Part shown: positions 38,386 through 51,277 of the stretch, piece after piece
Layout: each line of letters opens with the position of its first letter
Position numbering within the stretch: position 1 is the first letter of the stretch
Assembly: GCA_018697195.1 (NCBI GenBank)
Contig: CM031878.1
Location: 35,761,713 to 35,825,712 of the forward strand
DNA from: Certhia americana
Lineage: Eukaryota > Chordata > Aves > Passeriformes > Certhiidae
Direction of reading: 5' to 3'
Length of the DNA: 64,000 bases
The notes under the pieces: generated by a model
The model's input: only the letters and a program-made list of their open reading frames with translations
Told to the model about the DNA's origin: nothing
Databases searched by the model: none
Program-made: the position numbers and the translations under genes

Positions 38386-40150
38386 TTTTCCTTGAAAGCT
38401 ACAGGCACATAAAGAGCAACTGCAAAGAAATAGAATTGTGATTAAGCTCCTAGTTCTGCATACACAGTTACGGAAGTTAAAGCCCTCCAACAACTAAAGA
38501 CAAGATTACACAAGGACAAGGTTACACAAACACCAATGTGTGAATCAACACAGGCAGGTGACTGAGAACAACCACAAAACCAGAGCTGAAATGCAAAGAA
38601 CAAATGTACTCCATTACCCTGCTAACTGTAGAATCCTGAAACAAGGCTGGGCAGCAGAGACAGAACGAGGGCACAGGCTCAGTCCAATCCTAGCAGGCAG
38701 CAGGGCTGCTGCTGTGCCCATTTATCCAGGGCCTGTGCACGCATAATTTAGCACCATGCTGTGATCTCCCTGTGCTTTTTATGGTCTCTGCTTTGATCTC
38801 TCTCCCAATGGGGAGCTCAGGCATGTCTGGGGAGGGCCTACAAGTCTGTGTAAACACCTATGTTATCTCTACATAGTAGAGAAGTAGAAATTCTACTTCT
38901 CCAAACAGATAGAGGATAAACAGCAGTAGGTTTAATACATGGTTTCCCACACTGATATTCTTCAGGCCTTGGCATTCCTAGCTGTAAGGTCACTCGAGCA
39001 AATCTATCCTCTTCTCCCCAGTCTTCTGCTTTCAACTTTTTCCTCCCAGTAACATACAATGATAGTTGAGAGTTCTGTCAAAAATCCAAAAAATGACTAT
39101 TCAGAAACTTTGAAAAGAAATTTTGTGTTTTTATTAAGTGTCTTCAAGTCATAATGTGAAAAGCTATCTATTCATCCACATGATACCAGTATTTCTGGTT
39201 TGTACTCCAATATTCTTTAATAGAGAGTTAAATTCTGTGCCAGTTAGCACCAAATTGTTATGAAATTCAATGAGGTTGGAACTGCTAGTTGAGAAAGTAA
39301 AATTTTCAAAATATCCACATGCACTAAATTTATCAATACTCAGACATGTGGCCCAAAATTTCCTTAAAAGAAAAAATATAGATTTTATATATACCCAGCC
39401 ATTTGGCTACAACATCCTTGAGAACATGCAGACAGGATGGTTTAGGATTCATTAGTATTCAACAAAGTTTGTAGCTCTATGACCTCTGATTTGGAAAGAC
39501 ATCACAAAGAAGCAAGATTCATATGAAAGTGCCTGCATTAGTGATCCAAAGAAGACAAGAGCATAAGCAGTAGCTTAAGTCCTATCCCCTAAAATAATGC
39601 TTCTGCCTACTGCATAACTCTTAATTATAATTTCAAGAGACTTTTCTCCCTGAATTAGATCTGTGACTATTCAACCATAACCACCACCAACAGTATGTTC
39701 CATCCAACCCCAAAAATGTCACAAGGCTTCAAGGTTAAGCTGGTTTTCTTCCCTAAAAATCCAGGAGAGGATATTCAATTGCTGAAGTGCTTTTATGTTG
39801 GCAAGCCTGTCCTGAGCATCTTTGTCAGTTTTTATCATTTCTGCTGGCTTTGAAATATAAGAGGTTCCACATAACAGCCTGCAGTTTTGTGACTTCTTCT
39901 CACTCTCTGATTTGCCATATGATTAGTACTCATTAGCAATGCTTAACAGTTACAAAGGAGAAGCTGTTCCCAACTTCATTTTTGAGATCTATTGCCATCC
40001 AGAAATTGTCTGCTACATCCTTCCTGCACATAAGTAAGAGCTGATATAAAAGCACCCCACTAATTTGAACATTAACTTTTGGTTCCAATACTACTAAATG
40101 TTCAGAAAACCGGGACAGGTTATTTCCCTTTTCTGCACCCTGCAAATATA

Positions 40151-40192
40151 TAGAACCATAGAATTTGGAGGTGGGAGGTGCCTTCCACAAAG
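40151..40192 (-). mobile_element. Possible very short CR1 3' end
   Basis: AACCATAGAATTTGGAGGTGGGAGG resembles the reverse complement of the CR1 tail, where ATAGAATGGTTTGGGTTGGAAGG is usual. It is too short to be sure. Confidence 0.3.
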
Positions 40193-41323
40193 ATTTGCAA
40201 ATGAAACAAAGCAAAGTAGAAACAGACCCTGCAGTAATAAGCTTTGGATATATATCCTCAATAAATTAAACATACAGGACTAATATGAAAAATTTAAAGT
40301 TATGCATAAAAAACATAGCGTATCTCCTTAAAAAATTAAAACACCAATAAAATTGTTCTTAATATTTTAGTGTTTTTACTGTGTCATGAACATGTTACTG
40401 ATACAGAAATTTTCTAAAAGACACAGGGCAAAGGGCCATTTCCTTTTAAGCTGTAAAATTACTTTCAAGCAAGCTACAGATAAAATTGCTGATTTACAAA
40501 AGCTTTTATCAGACTTATGATGGATTTTACAGAAGCGGAACTCTATATGACCCATGTGATTTGTTTTCATTTAAAAGGTGGAGAGGCTTTGAATTTAAAA
40601 ATGGAACTTTTTCTTCTTGTGCCAAATGTAAACAATTTAACATCCATTTCCCATCCAGAGATTTTAGCAGTTCAAAAGACTTCATATGAATCTTATCTGT
40701 ATTATATTTCCTGCTGATTGGCAGTGCTTCACGCTTCAAATTGAAAGCCAAAAATGTGTTGGCTCTGAATGGAGACAGGAAACAAATAACAAAGAAAACT
40801 GGGAAATAAACATAATGAGTAGTTATGAAGTGCTGAAAACTATACTTAGTGTTTGAGTTCTTGTTAGCTCTTGAGAATCAAATGCTGCCATATTGATTTA
40901 TGTGGGAAGCCTTGTTTGGAATAAAAGCATAAACAAAAGCCTTTGAGTATTTTGTCAACAAGAAAACATAGTTTATATTATCTTCAAAGCTCATGTCTAT
41001 TCCTGACTTGACTGATTCCATGCTCCTTACTGTGAAGCACTTTGTTATTTCCATGAGAGGTGCACGTTGCATGCAGTAATTACTTTTCCCAGGGGTAGTG
41101 CATGGATCTATTACTCACAGACATTCAAACGATTCAATGAGATCAACATTCAGCTCAACCAAAAAACCTGTCCTGGGTGTCATCATGACTGGAAACAGAA
41201 CTGATGCATTCTTCCACAGCAGGCAATGCAGCTTTTGGGGAAAAAAAAAGATGAAATTTATTACTCCTAAAGAAATTCCTTTGTATTCTTCCTTAAAAGT
41301 CATGCAATTCCAAGTAATTTCTC

Positions 41324-41397
41324 AAAAAAAACCACCAAAAAACAAAAAACAAACAAACAAAAAAAAAAAAAACCCAAACAAAAAAACCCCCCAAAAA
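41324..41397. repeat. A-rich low-complexity tract
   Basis: A runs broken by C or CC. It gives a spurious Lys/Asn/Pro-rich frame on the plus strand. Confidence 0.9.
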
Positions 41398-41761
41398 TAG
41401 AAGAAAGAGGACAAAGAATAATCATCTGTTTTATAAAACAGAATCTAGCAATTATTTTATATATTGCCACCAAGTTTTGCATTATTTGCAAACCTAATCA
41501 TATCAATCATGACTCAGACATAAAACATAGAAAACACCGTATGGCAGTACTTCAAGGAAAATCCATATCATGCTTCCTTTTAATGAGGGAGTTCACCAAT
41601 AAGAAAGAATTAATAGATTTAAAAACCAGCAAACACTGCCCTGACAAATTAACAAGTGGACAGATACAAAATACAGATACAACCTTGTAGCTGGTATGTT
41701 CTGTGGTACAGTGAAAGTCAACTCATTCCAATGCTTTGTGTTCTGCATTACTGAGATGTGT

Positions 41762-42165
41762 CTTCCTTCCTTCCTTCCTTCCTTCCTTCCTTCCTTCCTT
41801 CCTTCCTTCCNNNNNNNNNNCCGCACCTTCCGCACCTTCCGCACCTTCCGCACCTTCCGCACCTTCCTTCCGCACCTTCCTTCCGCACCTTTCTTCCGCA
41901 CCTTCCGCACCTTCCGCACCTTCCTTCCGCACCTTCCTTCCGCACCTTCCTTCCACACCTTCCGCACCTTCCTTCCACATCTTCCTTCCTTCCTTCCTTC
42001 CTTCCTCACCTCCCTTCCACACCTTCCTTCTGCATCTTCCGCACCTTCCGCACCTTCCTTCCGCACCCTCTGAACCTTCCTCCCGCACCTTCCTTCCTTC
42101 CCTCTGCACCTTCTGCACCTTCCGCACCTCCCTCCCTTCCTCCCTTGCTCCCTTCCTTCCTCCCT
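41762..42165. repeat. (TTCC)n microsatellite grading into a GCACCTTCC minisatellite
   Basis: About twelve TTCC units run up to a 10-N gap. After the gap a 9-bp unit, GCACCTTCC, and a 13-bp variant with one extra TTCC alternate for about 340 bp before fading into TCCC. The 9-bp period has no stop codon in several frames. It therefore generates 125-218-codon frames on both strands (Arg/Lys/Gly/Glu-rich on minus, Ser/Pro/Phe-rich on plus) that should not be taken as genes. The strand asymmetry is nearly total: pyrimidine-rich on plus, purine-rich on minus. Confidence 0.95.
41811..41820. other. Assembly gap, 10 N, inside a tandem repeat
   Basis: Ten unknown bases where the TTCC array meets the 9-bp array. 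The true array length is therefore unknown. Confidence 0.99.
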
Positions 42166-42870
42166 TCTATCCAGTTCTATCCAATTTTTATAAAGGTGCA
42201 TAATCCAGAATTCATATGTATCCTCTTTCAACATTCCAGACATAGGCATTTTCCGATCTTCTCTTTCTTATTATGCAAGTTCAGAGAACTGGACCAGGTA
42301 CATATTAAATTACTGCCGTTATTTCTTCTGTGAAATGACAGAGGTCACAAATTTCCAAATAGTCTTTTTTTCAAGTGCATTGTGAAGAAGTAAAAAAAAA
42401 GAGGTCTATAAAGTATCACATTCTTTCAATATGAATGGTCACTATACAAGAACATTCCAGACCTCACACACCACTAATACAGTGTAAAGTAACACAGGTC
42501 ATGGTCTCTGAAATTTCCCTTGGTACTCATGAACATTAGTGCTTCCTGCAACACAGAGGAAACAGACTTGTCTGTCTTCATGACATCCATGCAAACCAAC
42601 TTCCTTTTAAATAAAGAAGACTTATCTTTGTTAGCAGTTTATACACTTTGGCTCTAATTCAGCATCATCACATGATGAACACTGGACCAAATTCCTAGTG
42701 GAGAATGAGTCCTCTTTTGTGTTATCAACAGTACTTTCACAAAAGCAAAAAATGGTGTAATTTCAAACTTTGAGATCTTACATAGGTTACATTCTCTTTT
42801 TCTTCTTTTTCATTACTCTTTAAACATTATTAGTTAAAGCTTCACTTAGCTTTTGCAGTACCTGCATAAT
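42166..42870. other. Unique sequence, nothing recognised
   Basis: AT-rich, without repeat or coding signatures I can support. Confidence 0.5.
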
Positions 42871-42925
42871 GACTGGGCCCAATGATCTTAGAGTTCTTTT
42901 CCTACCTAAATGATTCCAAGACCCT
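42871..42925 (+). mobile_element. CR1 3' tail fragment
   Basis: GGGCCCAATGATCTTAGAG followed by TTTTCCTACCTAAATGATTCCAAG corresponds to the last ~50 bases of avian CR1 (GATGATCT...CCAACCTAAATGATTCTATG). Only the extreme 3' end is present, as expected for strong 5' truncation. Confidence 0.6.
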
Positions 42926-43041
42926 ATCTTTTCTTCTCCAGTCCTGTTGATCTAAATCAATTCTCACCTACAAATTATTAGTCATCTTGACTCTGAGTTC
43001 TGCTTAGTAGAAGATCAACTACTCCTTTTGAAATATGTCTG

Positions 43042-43471
43042 TCAAGATTTGTTCAGGGGGTAAAGGAGGAAGAATGCTTCTTCAACAGTTAAAGGGTCAT
43101 ATACCATTAAGCAATGTTTCTGTTTATCCAGAGCTATTGTTTCCTGGTCTTGGGCTTTAAGCTGGAGTAAGGCTAAGGCTGATGGAGTTACAGCAACACT
43201 ATAGATATGTTCAAGGACTGCCATTGCCCCAGTACAAAGGTTATAGCATTGGAACAAAGATAGCAACAACACCATACATTCAGAGGGATACAATAGGCTG
43301 AAACCCCATGGATGGGAAATCATGTAGCACAAGAGATGTCTCTCCCTTCAAATTATCTCCTTTCTGCTCTGTGCTTTCATACAGGAGACTGTGGGGATGA
43401 ATCAGGTATTTTCTGGTGGACAATGATGCCAGGTCTTCACTCACATTTCTAATACAGTTGCATCCAGACAC
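43042..43471 (-). other. Two overlapping minus-strand reading frames, unidentified
   Basis: Frames at 43042-43332 (97 codons) and 43280-43471 (64 codons) overlap in different phases. Together they could be one older reading frame with a shift near 43300. The residues are not obviously low-complexity, and the first holds a Leu/Val-rich segment near residues 20-35. I do not recognise the family; it could be a decayed mobile-element gene or chance. A CR1 copy starts 245 bp to the right. Confidence 0.2.
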
Positions 43472-43715
43472 ACAGCAAAAGTACTACCAAGAATTGAGAA
43501 AGATTAGAGTACCACTGAGGATTTAGCCATCCTTACAATTACAAGCTTTCTCTTTGTAATGTCCTTTAGCCTTCATCACAAAAGGAAAATATACAACCCA
43601 AATGATTACTGGCTATTAAGTATTGCTACTGTGCAAAGTTCTTGTTACAGCAGTTACATTTGGTGGAAAGGTCTCAATCAGCTCTAAATTCTACAGGTTT
43701 ACTTAAGAACAATTC

Positions 43716-44397
43716 GAGATTCAACAAAGGCAAATACAGGATTCTACACTGGGGAGGAATAACATCAGACCCCAGCCTCTGCTGCTAGAAAGCAGCTCTG
43801 TGGAGAAGGACTTGGGGATCCTAGAGGACAACAAGCTGTCCATGAGCCAGCAATGCTTTGGTGGACAAGAAGACCAATGTTGTCCTAGCGTATATTAGGA
43901 AGAGCAGTGACAAGGGAAGTGATCCTGCCCCTCTGCTCAGCCCAGGTGAGGCACATCTGGAGTTCCATGTCCAACTCTGGGCTCCTCAGTACAAGAGAGA
44001 CATGAAGTTCCTGGAATGGGTTCAGCCAAGGGCTACGAAGATGATTAAGGAAAAGAAGCATTTCTCTTACAAGAAAAGGCTGAGGAAGATAGGGCTTTTC
44101 AGCCTTGAGAAGATTCAGCTGAGAGGGGATCTTGCCAATGAAAGTGCCTGAGGATGGTTCTAGGCTCTGCTCAGTGGTGCCAAGCAATAGAACAAAACAC
44201 AACAAGTACAGACTAATGGACAGGAAGTTCCAGCTGGCCAGGAGGTGCGGAGTCCCTCACTTCAGAAATGCAAAAGAACGGTTTGGACACAGTTGGGTGA
44301 CAGGTACTCTAGGACAACCCTACTTGAGCAGGGAGCTTGAACAAGATGATGACACCCTGTGGTCCCTTCCAACCCTATGCATCCTGTGATTCGGTGA
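43716..44397 (+). mobile_element. CR1 LINE, 3' portion with remains of the ORF2 C-terminus
   Basis: From GAGATTCAACAAAGGCAAAT onward the sequence follows avian CR1 to its end. The frame at 43858-44151 encodes the C-terminal part of the CR1 ORF2 protein: residues reading LWAPQYKRDM, then RATKMI, then LRKIGLFSLEKIQLRGDL are typical. The frame begins with TTG, so the apparent start is not real. The 3' end reads GGTCCCTTCCAACCC and then ATCCTGTG and ATTCGGTG, two decayed copies of the CR1 octamer tail. The copy is 5'-truncated and mutated. Confidence 0.92.
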
Positions 44398-46420
44398 GCT
44401 CATGACAAACTAGGAAAGGATATGGTTGGCAAGAATACAGAGAGGTGAGCAGATAAGCATCTTCTGTAAGATTTATTTCCCCTTTTTAAGCCGTATCTTC
44501 TCAAGTAACCTGTACTTAGAAACTGAGTGGTTTGCATGCTTGTATATGTACAAATTATGTCAGTGGACTCATAACAGGAAACTTGAAAAGTTGTATTACC
44601 ACCACTCTCCTACCTTCAGCAGATACAATACTTTTACTCTAGAACTGGAGTTCAAGAAAGGCGCAGTTACAAAGCTGTCATGCATTTTCATGCCTACAGA
44701 ATTGCTTTTACTTTAGGAATCTTCCACTTTTAAATATACATATATATTGATTCATTTCAGGTTGAAGCAAAGCACCATCTTTAGGCATCTGGGGAAAGCA
44801 GTTTTTGAAGACAGGGTGGTTAATTACAATAGGGCATGCATAAATTTCAAAATATGTATTAAAATATATGCAGAATATCAGTAGAAAATCAACAGAATTT
44901 TCTGGAAAACAGAGCAAAAAATGAAACAAAACCCCAACACTTTTTCATAGAAACTTATAATGAATGACCTCCCAGTTTTCAGTTTGGTATAAGTTTTCAA
45001 TATTTTGCTAGATTATACCTGGTAAAATTTGTGATCCCCACCTATAACCTCAGGTTCTGCTGAAGAATTGTGGGTTACTGTTCACAACTGACATCAAAAC
45101 ACTGGAGCCTTTAGCTCTCTACAAGAAGATGTGTTTTTAGAAGACTCTAAAGACCTATGCATCTTTTACTTCTTCTCCTAGGAGTCCAAAAACTGCACAA
45201 AGTTTTTCCTAACAATTGCTGCTTAAATTTAAGCTTGAACTTAGTTTAAAAATACATAAAAAGCAAATAATTGTTTTATGTTCTTGCAGAAGCCATTTAC
45301 TGTGGAACATGGCACTGTTTGTCTGTAGTTAGATTATGTACTGATAGTTGTTTGCTTTAGCTTAAGAAAACTTTCTCTTTTAACACATTTAATTTTGGAA
45401 AGTTAGATCATTTCAATTGTCCTATTTAGGAAACTGTGGGCAAAGTCATATCCTCAGTCTTCTGTTCTATTTCAGAGAGAATCGGAACTTATTGAGTGGA
45501 AATCCCCAGGTAAGAAACTGTTGCTATAATCATATATTTGAACAGTCCAAACTGTTCATAAAAGGAAAGATCTGAGTGATCTAGCCTCTGTCACTGAACT
45601 TGAGGCAATTATGTACCTTCCTGTCCAGTAAACAGAGATTTAACCAGATAAAATGTTGCAGCTACAAAGCAAGCTCTCAGACCAATGATACCAAAGAATT
45701 TTTTTACTAGAGATCAGCAGACAACTTCTCATTTTGATCCCATAATTTGAAATGTGAATTTCAAAATGTCAGTGTTCAACTCCTTAGGTTTAAAAATATT
45801 TATGATCCTTTCCTTTCCTAATTTTAAAAACCATGAAATAAACAATATGACAGATGAGATTTTCACAGATAAAGTGCTTAGTTTAAAAACATATTATTTA
45901 ACATGTTGACAACACAAAAAATTAGCAGTATTTCAAAGAAACTCTACACAACAAGGCCTCTACTCCACTTAGGAGTAAAACTTCATCAAATGAATAACTT
46001 TGAGTTACTGTGATGTTTTTCATTGACAACCTATGTATACTGATTATATTATTTCAACATGCTATTCCTTAAGCCATTACACAATTCCACATTTTTCCAA
46101 AATCTACTAGAAATATAAGTCAGAAATATCTTAGAAACAAGATTCAGGTTTTTTCCTCTAAACTTCTCTATTCCCACTCCCTTATTTTCAAGAAATTCAG
46201 CTTTTAGAACACGTAAGATTTAAAGAGCCACAATCACTACAGAAATTAAGCTAATTCCTTTTGCTTTGTCACAAAATTATGGGGCCATGTATATGTCTCA
46301 GCTTTGTACTAGACACATATCAGCCAATGTAATATAAATGAAAATGCATAAATTCTGCTCAGATATCACACCTCAACTTTATCACAGGAGAACATATACT
46401 TAGCTCATCATTCTACTTGC
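44398..46420. other. Unique AT-rich sequence, nothing recognised
   Basis: No gene or repeat I can support. Confidence 0.5.
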
Positions 46421-47006
46421 ATCATTGAATGGCTTGGGTTGGAAGAAAACCTTAAAGATTATGGAGTTTCAATCACCTGCCATGGGTAGGGGTACATTTC
46501 ACTAGAGCAAGGTGCTCAGAGCCCTATCCAACCTTAAACAGTTCTAGGTATGGGGCATCCACAGCTTCTCTGGGCAACCTGTTCCATTGCCTCACCACTC
46601 TCACAGTCAAGGGTATTTTACTAATATCCAATCTAAACTTGCTCTCTTTCAGCTTGAAGCTATCCTCCTTTATCCTGTTGCTACACACTCTGGTAAAGAG
46701 TCTCTTCATCTCTCTTGTAGCCTCCCTTGAGGTACTGACTGGAAGGTTGCAATTGAGTCACTCCAAAGCCTTCTCTTCTCCAGGCTGAACAGACCCAATT
46801 CTCTCAGCCTTTCCATGTAGAAGAGTCACTTTATCTGTCTAATAATTTTTGTGACCCTCCTCTGGACTTGCCCCAAGAGGTCCATGTCCTTTCTGTGCTG
46901 GAGATCCCAGAACTGGATGCAGCACTCCAGGTGAGGTCACACCAGCCCATAGCAGAGGGGCAGAATCCCTTCCCCGACTTTTTGGCCATGCTGCATTTCA
47001 CGCACA
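46421..47006 (-). mobile_element. CR1 LINE, 3' portion
   Basis: On the minus strand this holds the 3' untranslated region and the end of ORF2. The 61-codon minus frame at 46524-46709 contains KLKESKFRLDISK and RVVRQWNRLPREAVDAP, which closely match the ORF2 C-terminus of avian CR1. The plus-strand left edge, ATTGAATGGCTTGGGTTGGAAG, is the reverse complement of the usual CR1 tail, but the octamer repeats are lost. The right end fades near 47006 (5' truncation). Confidence 0.92.
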
Positions 47007-47403
47007 AACTTTATGCAGTCATGTCTTTAATAAATGGGTGCTTCCTGGATTATTAGTTTATCACATTCTATATAATCTAAACAGCTAAATTAAGGAAACT
47101 GGATGTTGGTTTTTTCACTAATCTTCTCAGATAGGTCGGTCAGTCTTTTTAAGGTTAGACTTAGAAAAAGTCATGCTATGGTTATAAGGTCAAGGCAGAA
47201 AACATCTTTCTTTTGTTCTTCCTAAGTTAGAAAATGCAAGAGGATTCTGTTGCCTGTTAATTTAACATTCTGGGGATTGTCTTCTAGGAGGGGTTGGTTG
47301 TCCACAGCCCACTTAGGATGGGGTGTGATGTTAGTTTTAAATTCTTATCAGGCTAACAAAGGCAGCAATCCACACATCTGGGATCTCTTATGCTTTACTG
47401 TAC

Positions 47404-47477
47404 AGTCATCTTAATTCTGACAACTAGTCAATCTAGACATCTAGTCAACTAGTCATCTTAATAGCCTGACAACTACT
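47404..47477. repeat. Local tandem duplication with CTAGTC units
   Basis: Two copies of a segment reading AGTCATCTTAAT...CTGACAACTA at 47-bp spacing, with short CTAGTC repeats between. Confidence 0.7.
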
Positions 47478-50400
47478 GAGTCTTAAAAATGTTTGCTAAC
47501 AAGGCCTTAAATTTTATGGCATACTTCAACAAGCCTTCAGTCCTCACAAAAAGTCTCAGTAAGGAGTAAGGGATAGAATGTGGTAGGCACATTTTTCCAA
47601 TACAAAGCCAGAGAGGAGAGAAATAAGGATGGAAAAGAAAGAGAAAAAATAAAATCACCAGTCCTTATATCCTACATTGGTCCTGCCACATGGATGGTTT
47701 GGATTAAAGAAAGAAAGACAATGAGAAAGAGAGGACAAAGAGTGGGTTTTTCACTGTTCTGTTTGCAGATGCACAGCCATCACTTTTTTTGAGTAGCACA
47801 CTGGGGGGAGTTGACACAGGCACACTGAGCAGGAGTCTCTAGATGGAACTGGAAGATGTCTCAGAACAGCACAGCCCCACCCCCACAGGACTCAATTACA
47901 ATTTTCCTGTCACAATAGTTAGGATGTTTAACAAAAATACATTTACGTGCTTCTGCCTGGTACTCCACAGGTAGTTTCCATGGGACTCAGTAATCTGGAT
48001 ACACTCATGTATTTTTTCACACTTAGGCCTGTATTCTGTCTTGAGCAGCAGCTAAAAGAAACACTCATAGAATAGTAAGAAGAAGGCAAACATACACAAT
48101 ATTTTTTTCCCTGGTCTCCAACCATTTTCAGGTTAAGGGATTCCCTGAACTTGATGTAAGCCATGCCTTTTGTAATCCTCAAGGATACCTTGTATTTAAC
48201 GTGCTTGCCCACCCTTCCTTTAAATGTATGTAAACTCTTTCACTTGAGTCTAAATATTACATTAGATGTTCCAAAACAGATAAATTTTCAACACCAATAT
48301 TCCAATAGGAGAAAATTAGCAACACCAATATATATTAGCAACACCTGATAAATTTCTTTAATCTATTTTCACACAATATGTTGCCATCTACATAACATAA
48401 TAAAGAAAAACCTTCAGTGAGACAAATCACCTTATTCCAAGACCTTAAATTCCAGGAACTTAAAGCCAGGATTGGCCAGAATTTTTTGAAACATCCCAGC
48501 TCTTCCATCTCCTGCCATCTCTGGCCAGCTCTCCCAAGGCTGACAGTGCAACTTCCATTTACTTGCAAACAACTAATGAGAAAGTAAGAAAATTATTTGA
48601 TTTAAAAAGAAAATACCCAACAGACTAAAGCATACAGTATTTTGTAAACGCCTTCATTTTGATGTAATGCTATTTTAGCAACATATCTGCAAGATTAGTA
48701 CTGCACAATGCTGACTTCAACAATGAGTTCTGAATATTAATTTTAATTAAGACTATCGTCATGTTACTTATGGAGTGACATAATTCATAAAAGTTAAGAA
48801 ACTTTAGGAGCTTTTTCAGCATACGTCTTGCTTCTCTCCCTCAGAAAAATGAATATTCCAGACATTCAGAAAAGTCATTATTTCTGACCCCTTTTTAATT
48901 TTCCTCCATAGCTCAGAATTTGTTAGACATGTGCTGAGGGATGGTATCAGACACAGCTCTAAATGAATGGAAACCCAGCCATTACACTTTACACCCACTT
49001 ACATTCTATTCTTCACAAGCTTTTATTCCTGAAAAGTACATTACAGAGGAGAGAGCGCCTTTAGGGTACAGTACATTTCAAAACACAATTAAACCAAACT
49101 CTTCAAGTGGAAATGTGAAATGTATTTGTATTCTATTAAAGCCTTTGGCCTTATCATCCACAGCACACTATATAACAAGGTCATTAGCAACAAGCCTCAT
49201 AAAATGGAGAACATACATCAGCAGTAGAAAAACAAACATGAGTCCAAAACATCACAATAACTTCCTGTACCTGTTCTTGTTTGCTTGCTGAGCTCTCAAA
49301 CACTGTGAGTCTCTGAAATACATAAAAGCATAACAGCTTGAGTCAATATTTGCTGACCAAAGTAAATGATTTTATTTAGCATGACGACTGGACCCCTTGA
49401 GCAAATAGATCTTGTAGGGAGCATAACAACTGCAGGCCAGTCTGCAAACCAACCAGAAGTGTCCAACCACTCTAAATGTACATTGTGTCTGGGGAAAGCT
49501 TAGCAGCTGCTCCAAGCTTCCCCTCACAAATAAACAATAAGATGATTCATTTGGCTTTCTATCAAAGTCTATTAGGAATGCAAACTGTAATGATTTTATA
49601 TTAGACTTGTGCTTTCCTTTTCTTGCTTTGAGATGGTTTATCTCAATATGAATTTCAGGGAATGAGTAATTTCTGGTTCCTGTTCATATAGCATCCTTTG
49701 AAGAGCTTAGGTATCCTTTGCAACCTAAAAAAATGTCTGTTTAAACAAGTTCGTTTGGGATGTGGGCTGAGAGGTACATAAAAAACATTGATGTCATACC
49801 AATTACTGAATAGGGAACTGCTAATGAAAATCAATACAAGGAAATGTCCCTTTTGCCCATGGAAGTGCCAAATGAAGTAATGTCTTAATCTAGTTTTCCT
49901 TTTTCTTCAATAAGTACAAACTATAATTACAATATGACCAGCTGATGATTGGTCCTTCTTTTTGTTCTGTGCTGCCATTATGTAGCATTATAAAAAAACA
50001 GACATTTTCTGTATCAATAAAATTCAGCTGCCTCTCCATTTTTTTCAGACAAATATTTGTCAAAAAACCTCCACCATACAAAAGAGCTGATAATACAAAA
50101 AGGCTTCTTAGTCTGAAGAAAAATATTTTTCTCTTCCATCAATCTATGTCACAGTTATGCAGTTTCTCAAATGCAACAGAATCTAGAAAGATAACCTGTT
50201 GTGGGTGTGGGAGCAAGATTTAACTGTCACAAAAAACCTGTGCTGGGACTACTTAATTAATGTTTCATTCTCATTTGCCTGTAGGAAGACATCTGTCCAT
50301 TAATCTGTCTTTGTTGCAGATCACAGGCCAGAATAGGAGCATTCCCTGCCCAGCTGCCTTGAAAGTTCAAATGTTCTTTCTCAGGACAAGAGTTTCATAT

Positions 50401-50658
50401 AAAAAAAAAGAGGGAGCTTTCAGCACAATATGCCTAAGATATGAGGCACAAAGAAACCTAAAAATGAGGAAGAAAAAAGCCAAAACCAATCTGAGACGCA
50501 AGTGGTTATCTTAACTAAGGGGAGTGTGGTATTAGTAGATTCAAAGCAAAAATTTTAAGTTTTTCCAAAGTGATGATTTTTATTATGCCTAACATATAAG
50601 GCAGGAAAAAAAGGCATATAAAATTTGCATGGTACTATCAGCATATTTCATATATTAG

Positions 50659-50818
50659 CTGGGTGAAAAACTCCAGGGTTTCAATGGCTCCACTAGAACA
50701 AAACTCTTGTGAAGACAGAGAGAGGCCCACACAATTTGTAGTCAACTTTGAAGGCATGATATGCAGGCTGCAGCTTTCAACAATTCAAAAGTCAGCCTCA
50801 ATTTCTTCACCCATACAG
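50659..50818 (+). other. Exon-like segment (unproven)
   Basis: It ends at a strong donor-like site, ATACAG|GTATGT, and is open in one frame for 53 codons. The acceptor (TATATTAG) has a weak polypyrimidine tract. The encoded peptide is not low-complexity but matches nothing I know. Confidence 0.18.
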
Positions 50819-51179
50819 GTATGTTTGCATTCTTTGGGTTTTTTTAACTATTTCACAATGTGTTTATCCAATTAAAATAATTAGGAGTGATGAATTATTA
50901 TTTTTTAATTGCTAGACCGAATACAATCAGTTTAATTTGCGTAACTAATGGAAAGTACTAAATAAAGATGCCTAAGCTATTTCTACAAGTTAGTGTATTT
51001 AAATCAGAGGATCAAGTGTGCTCATTATTTACATCCTAAAGAGTAGACAAGATATGGATAATTTTGTAAAAATAGCTGAGAGCTCTTCATAATATGCAGT
51101 ATAAAAGTATTTGTTTTTTAACATATATACATTAGAGAGGCTGTTATTAAGTAGAATATGGTGCTGATAAAGCCACATT

Positions 51180-51277
51180 CATGGGTTCCTATCCTGTGCG
51201 AGCCATTCACTTAAAGAGTTGGACTCAATGATCCTTACAGGTCCCTTCCAACCCTGAATATTCTGTGATTCTGTGAA
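51180..51277 (+). mobile_element. CR1 LINE 3' tail
   Basis: GTTGGACTCAATGATCCTTA followed by GGTCCCTTCCAACCCTGAAT and then ATTCTGTGATTCTGTGAA is a good match to the 3' end of avian CR1, including two intact octamers (ATTCTGTG). Only the last ~100 bases are present. Confidence 0.9.

Larger units (their letters stand above)
38386..41761. other. Unique sequence, no gene seen
   Basis: No exon was recognised. The stretch around 40500-40860 is complex, lacks repeat signatures and could be a conserved noncoding element, but this is only an impression. An A-rich tract lies at 41324-41397. Confidence 0.45.
47007..51179. other. Unique sequence, no gene seen; one local duplication
   Basis: No exon was recognised. 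AGTCATCTTAAT followed by CTGACAACTA occurs twice at 47-bp spacing (about 47404 and 47451), with CTAGTC repeats between. The stretch 49370-49800 is complex and repeat-free and may deserve a conservation check. Confidence 0.45.

Noticed and set aside
41593..42333. Long overlapping frames of 125-218 codons on both strands
   Set aside because: They are produced by the TTCC and GCACCTTCC tandem array, whose 9-bp period has no stops. They also run across a 10-N gap.
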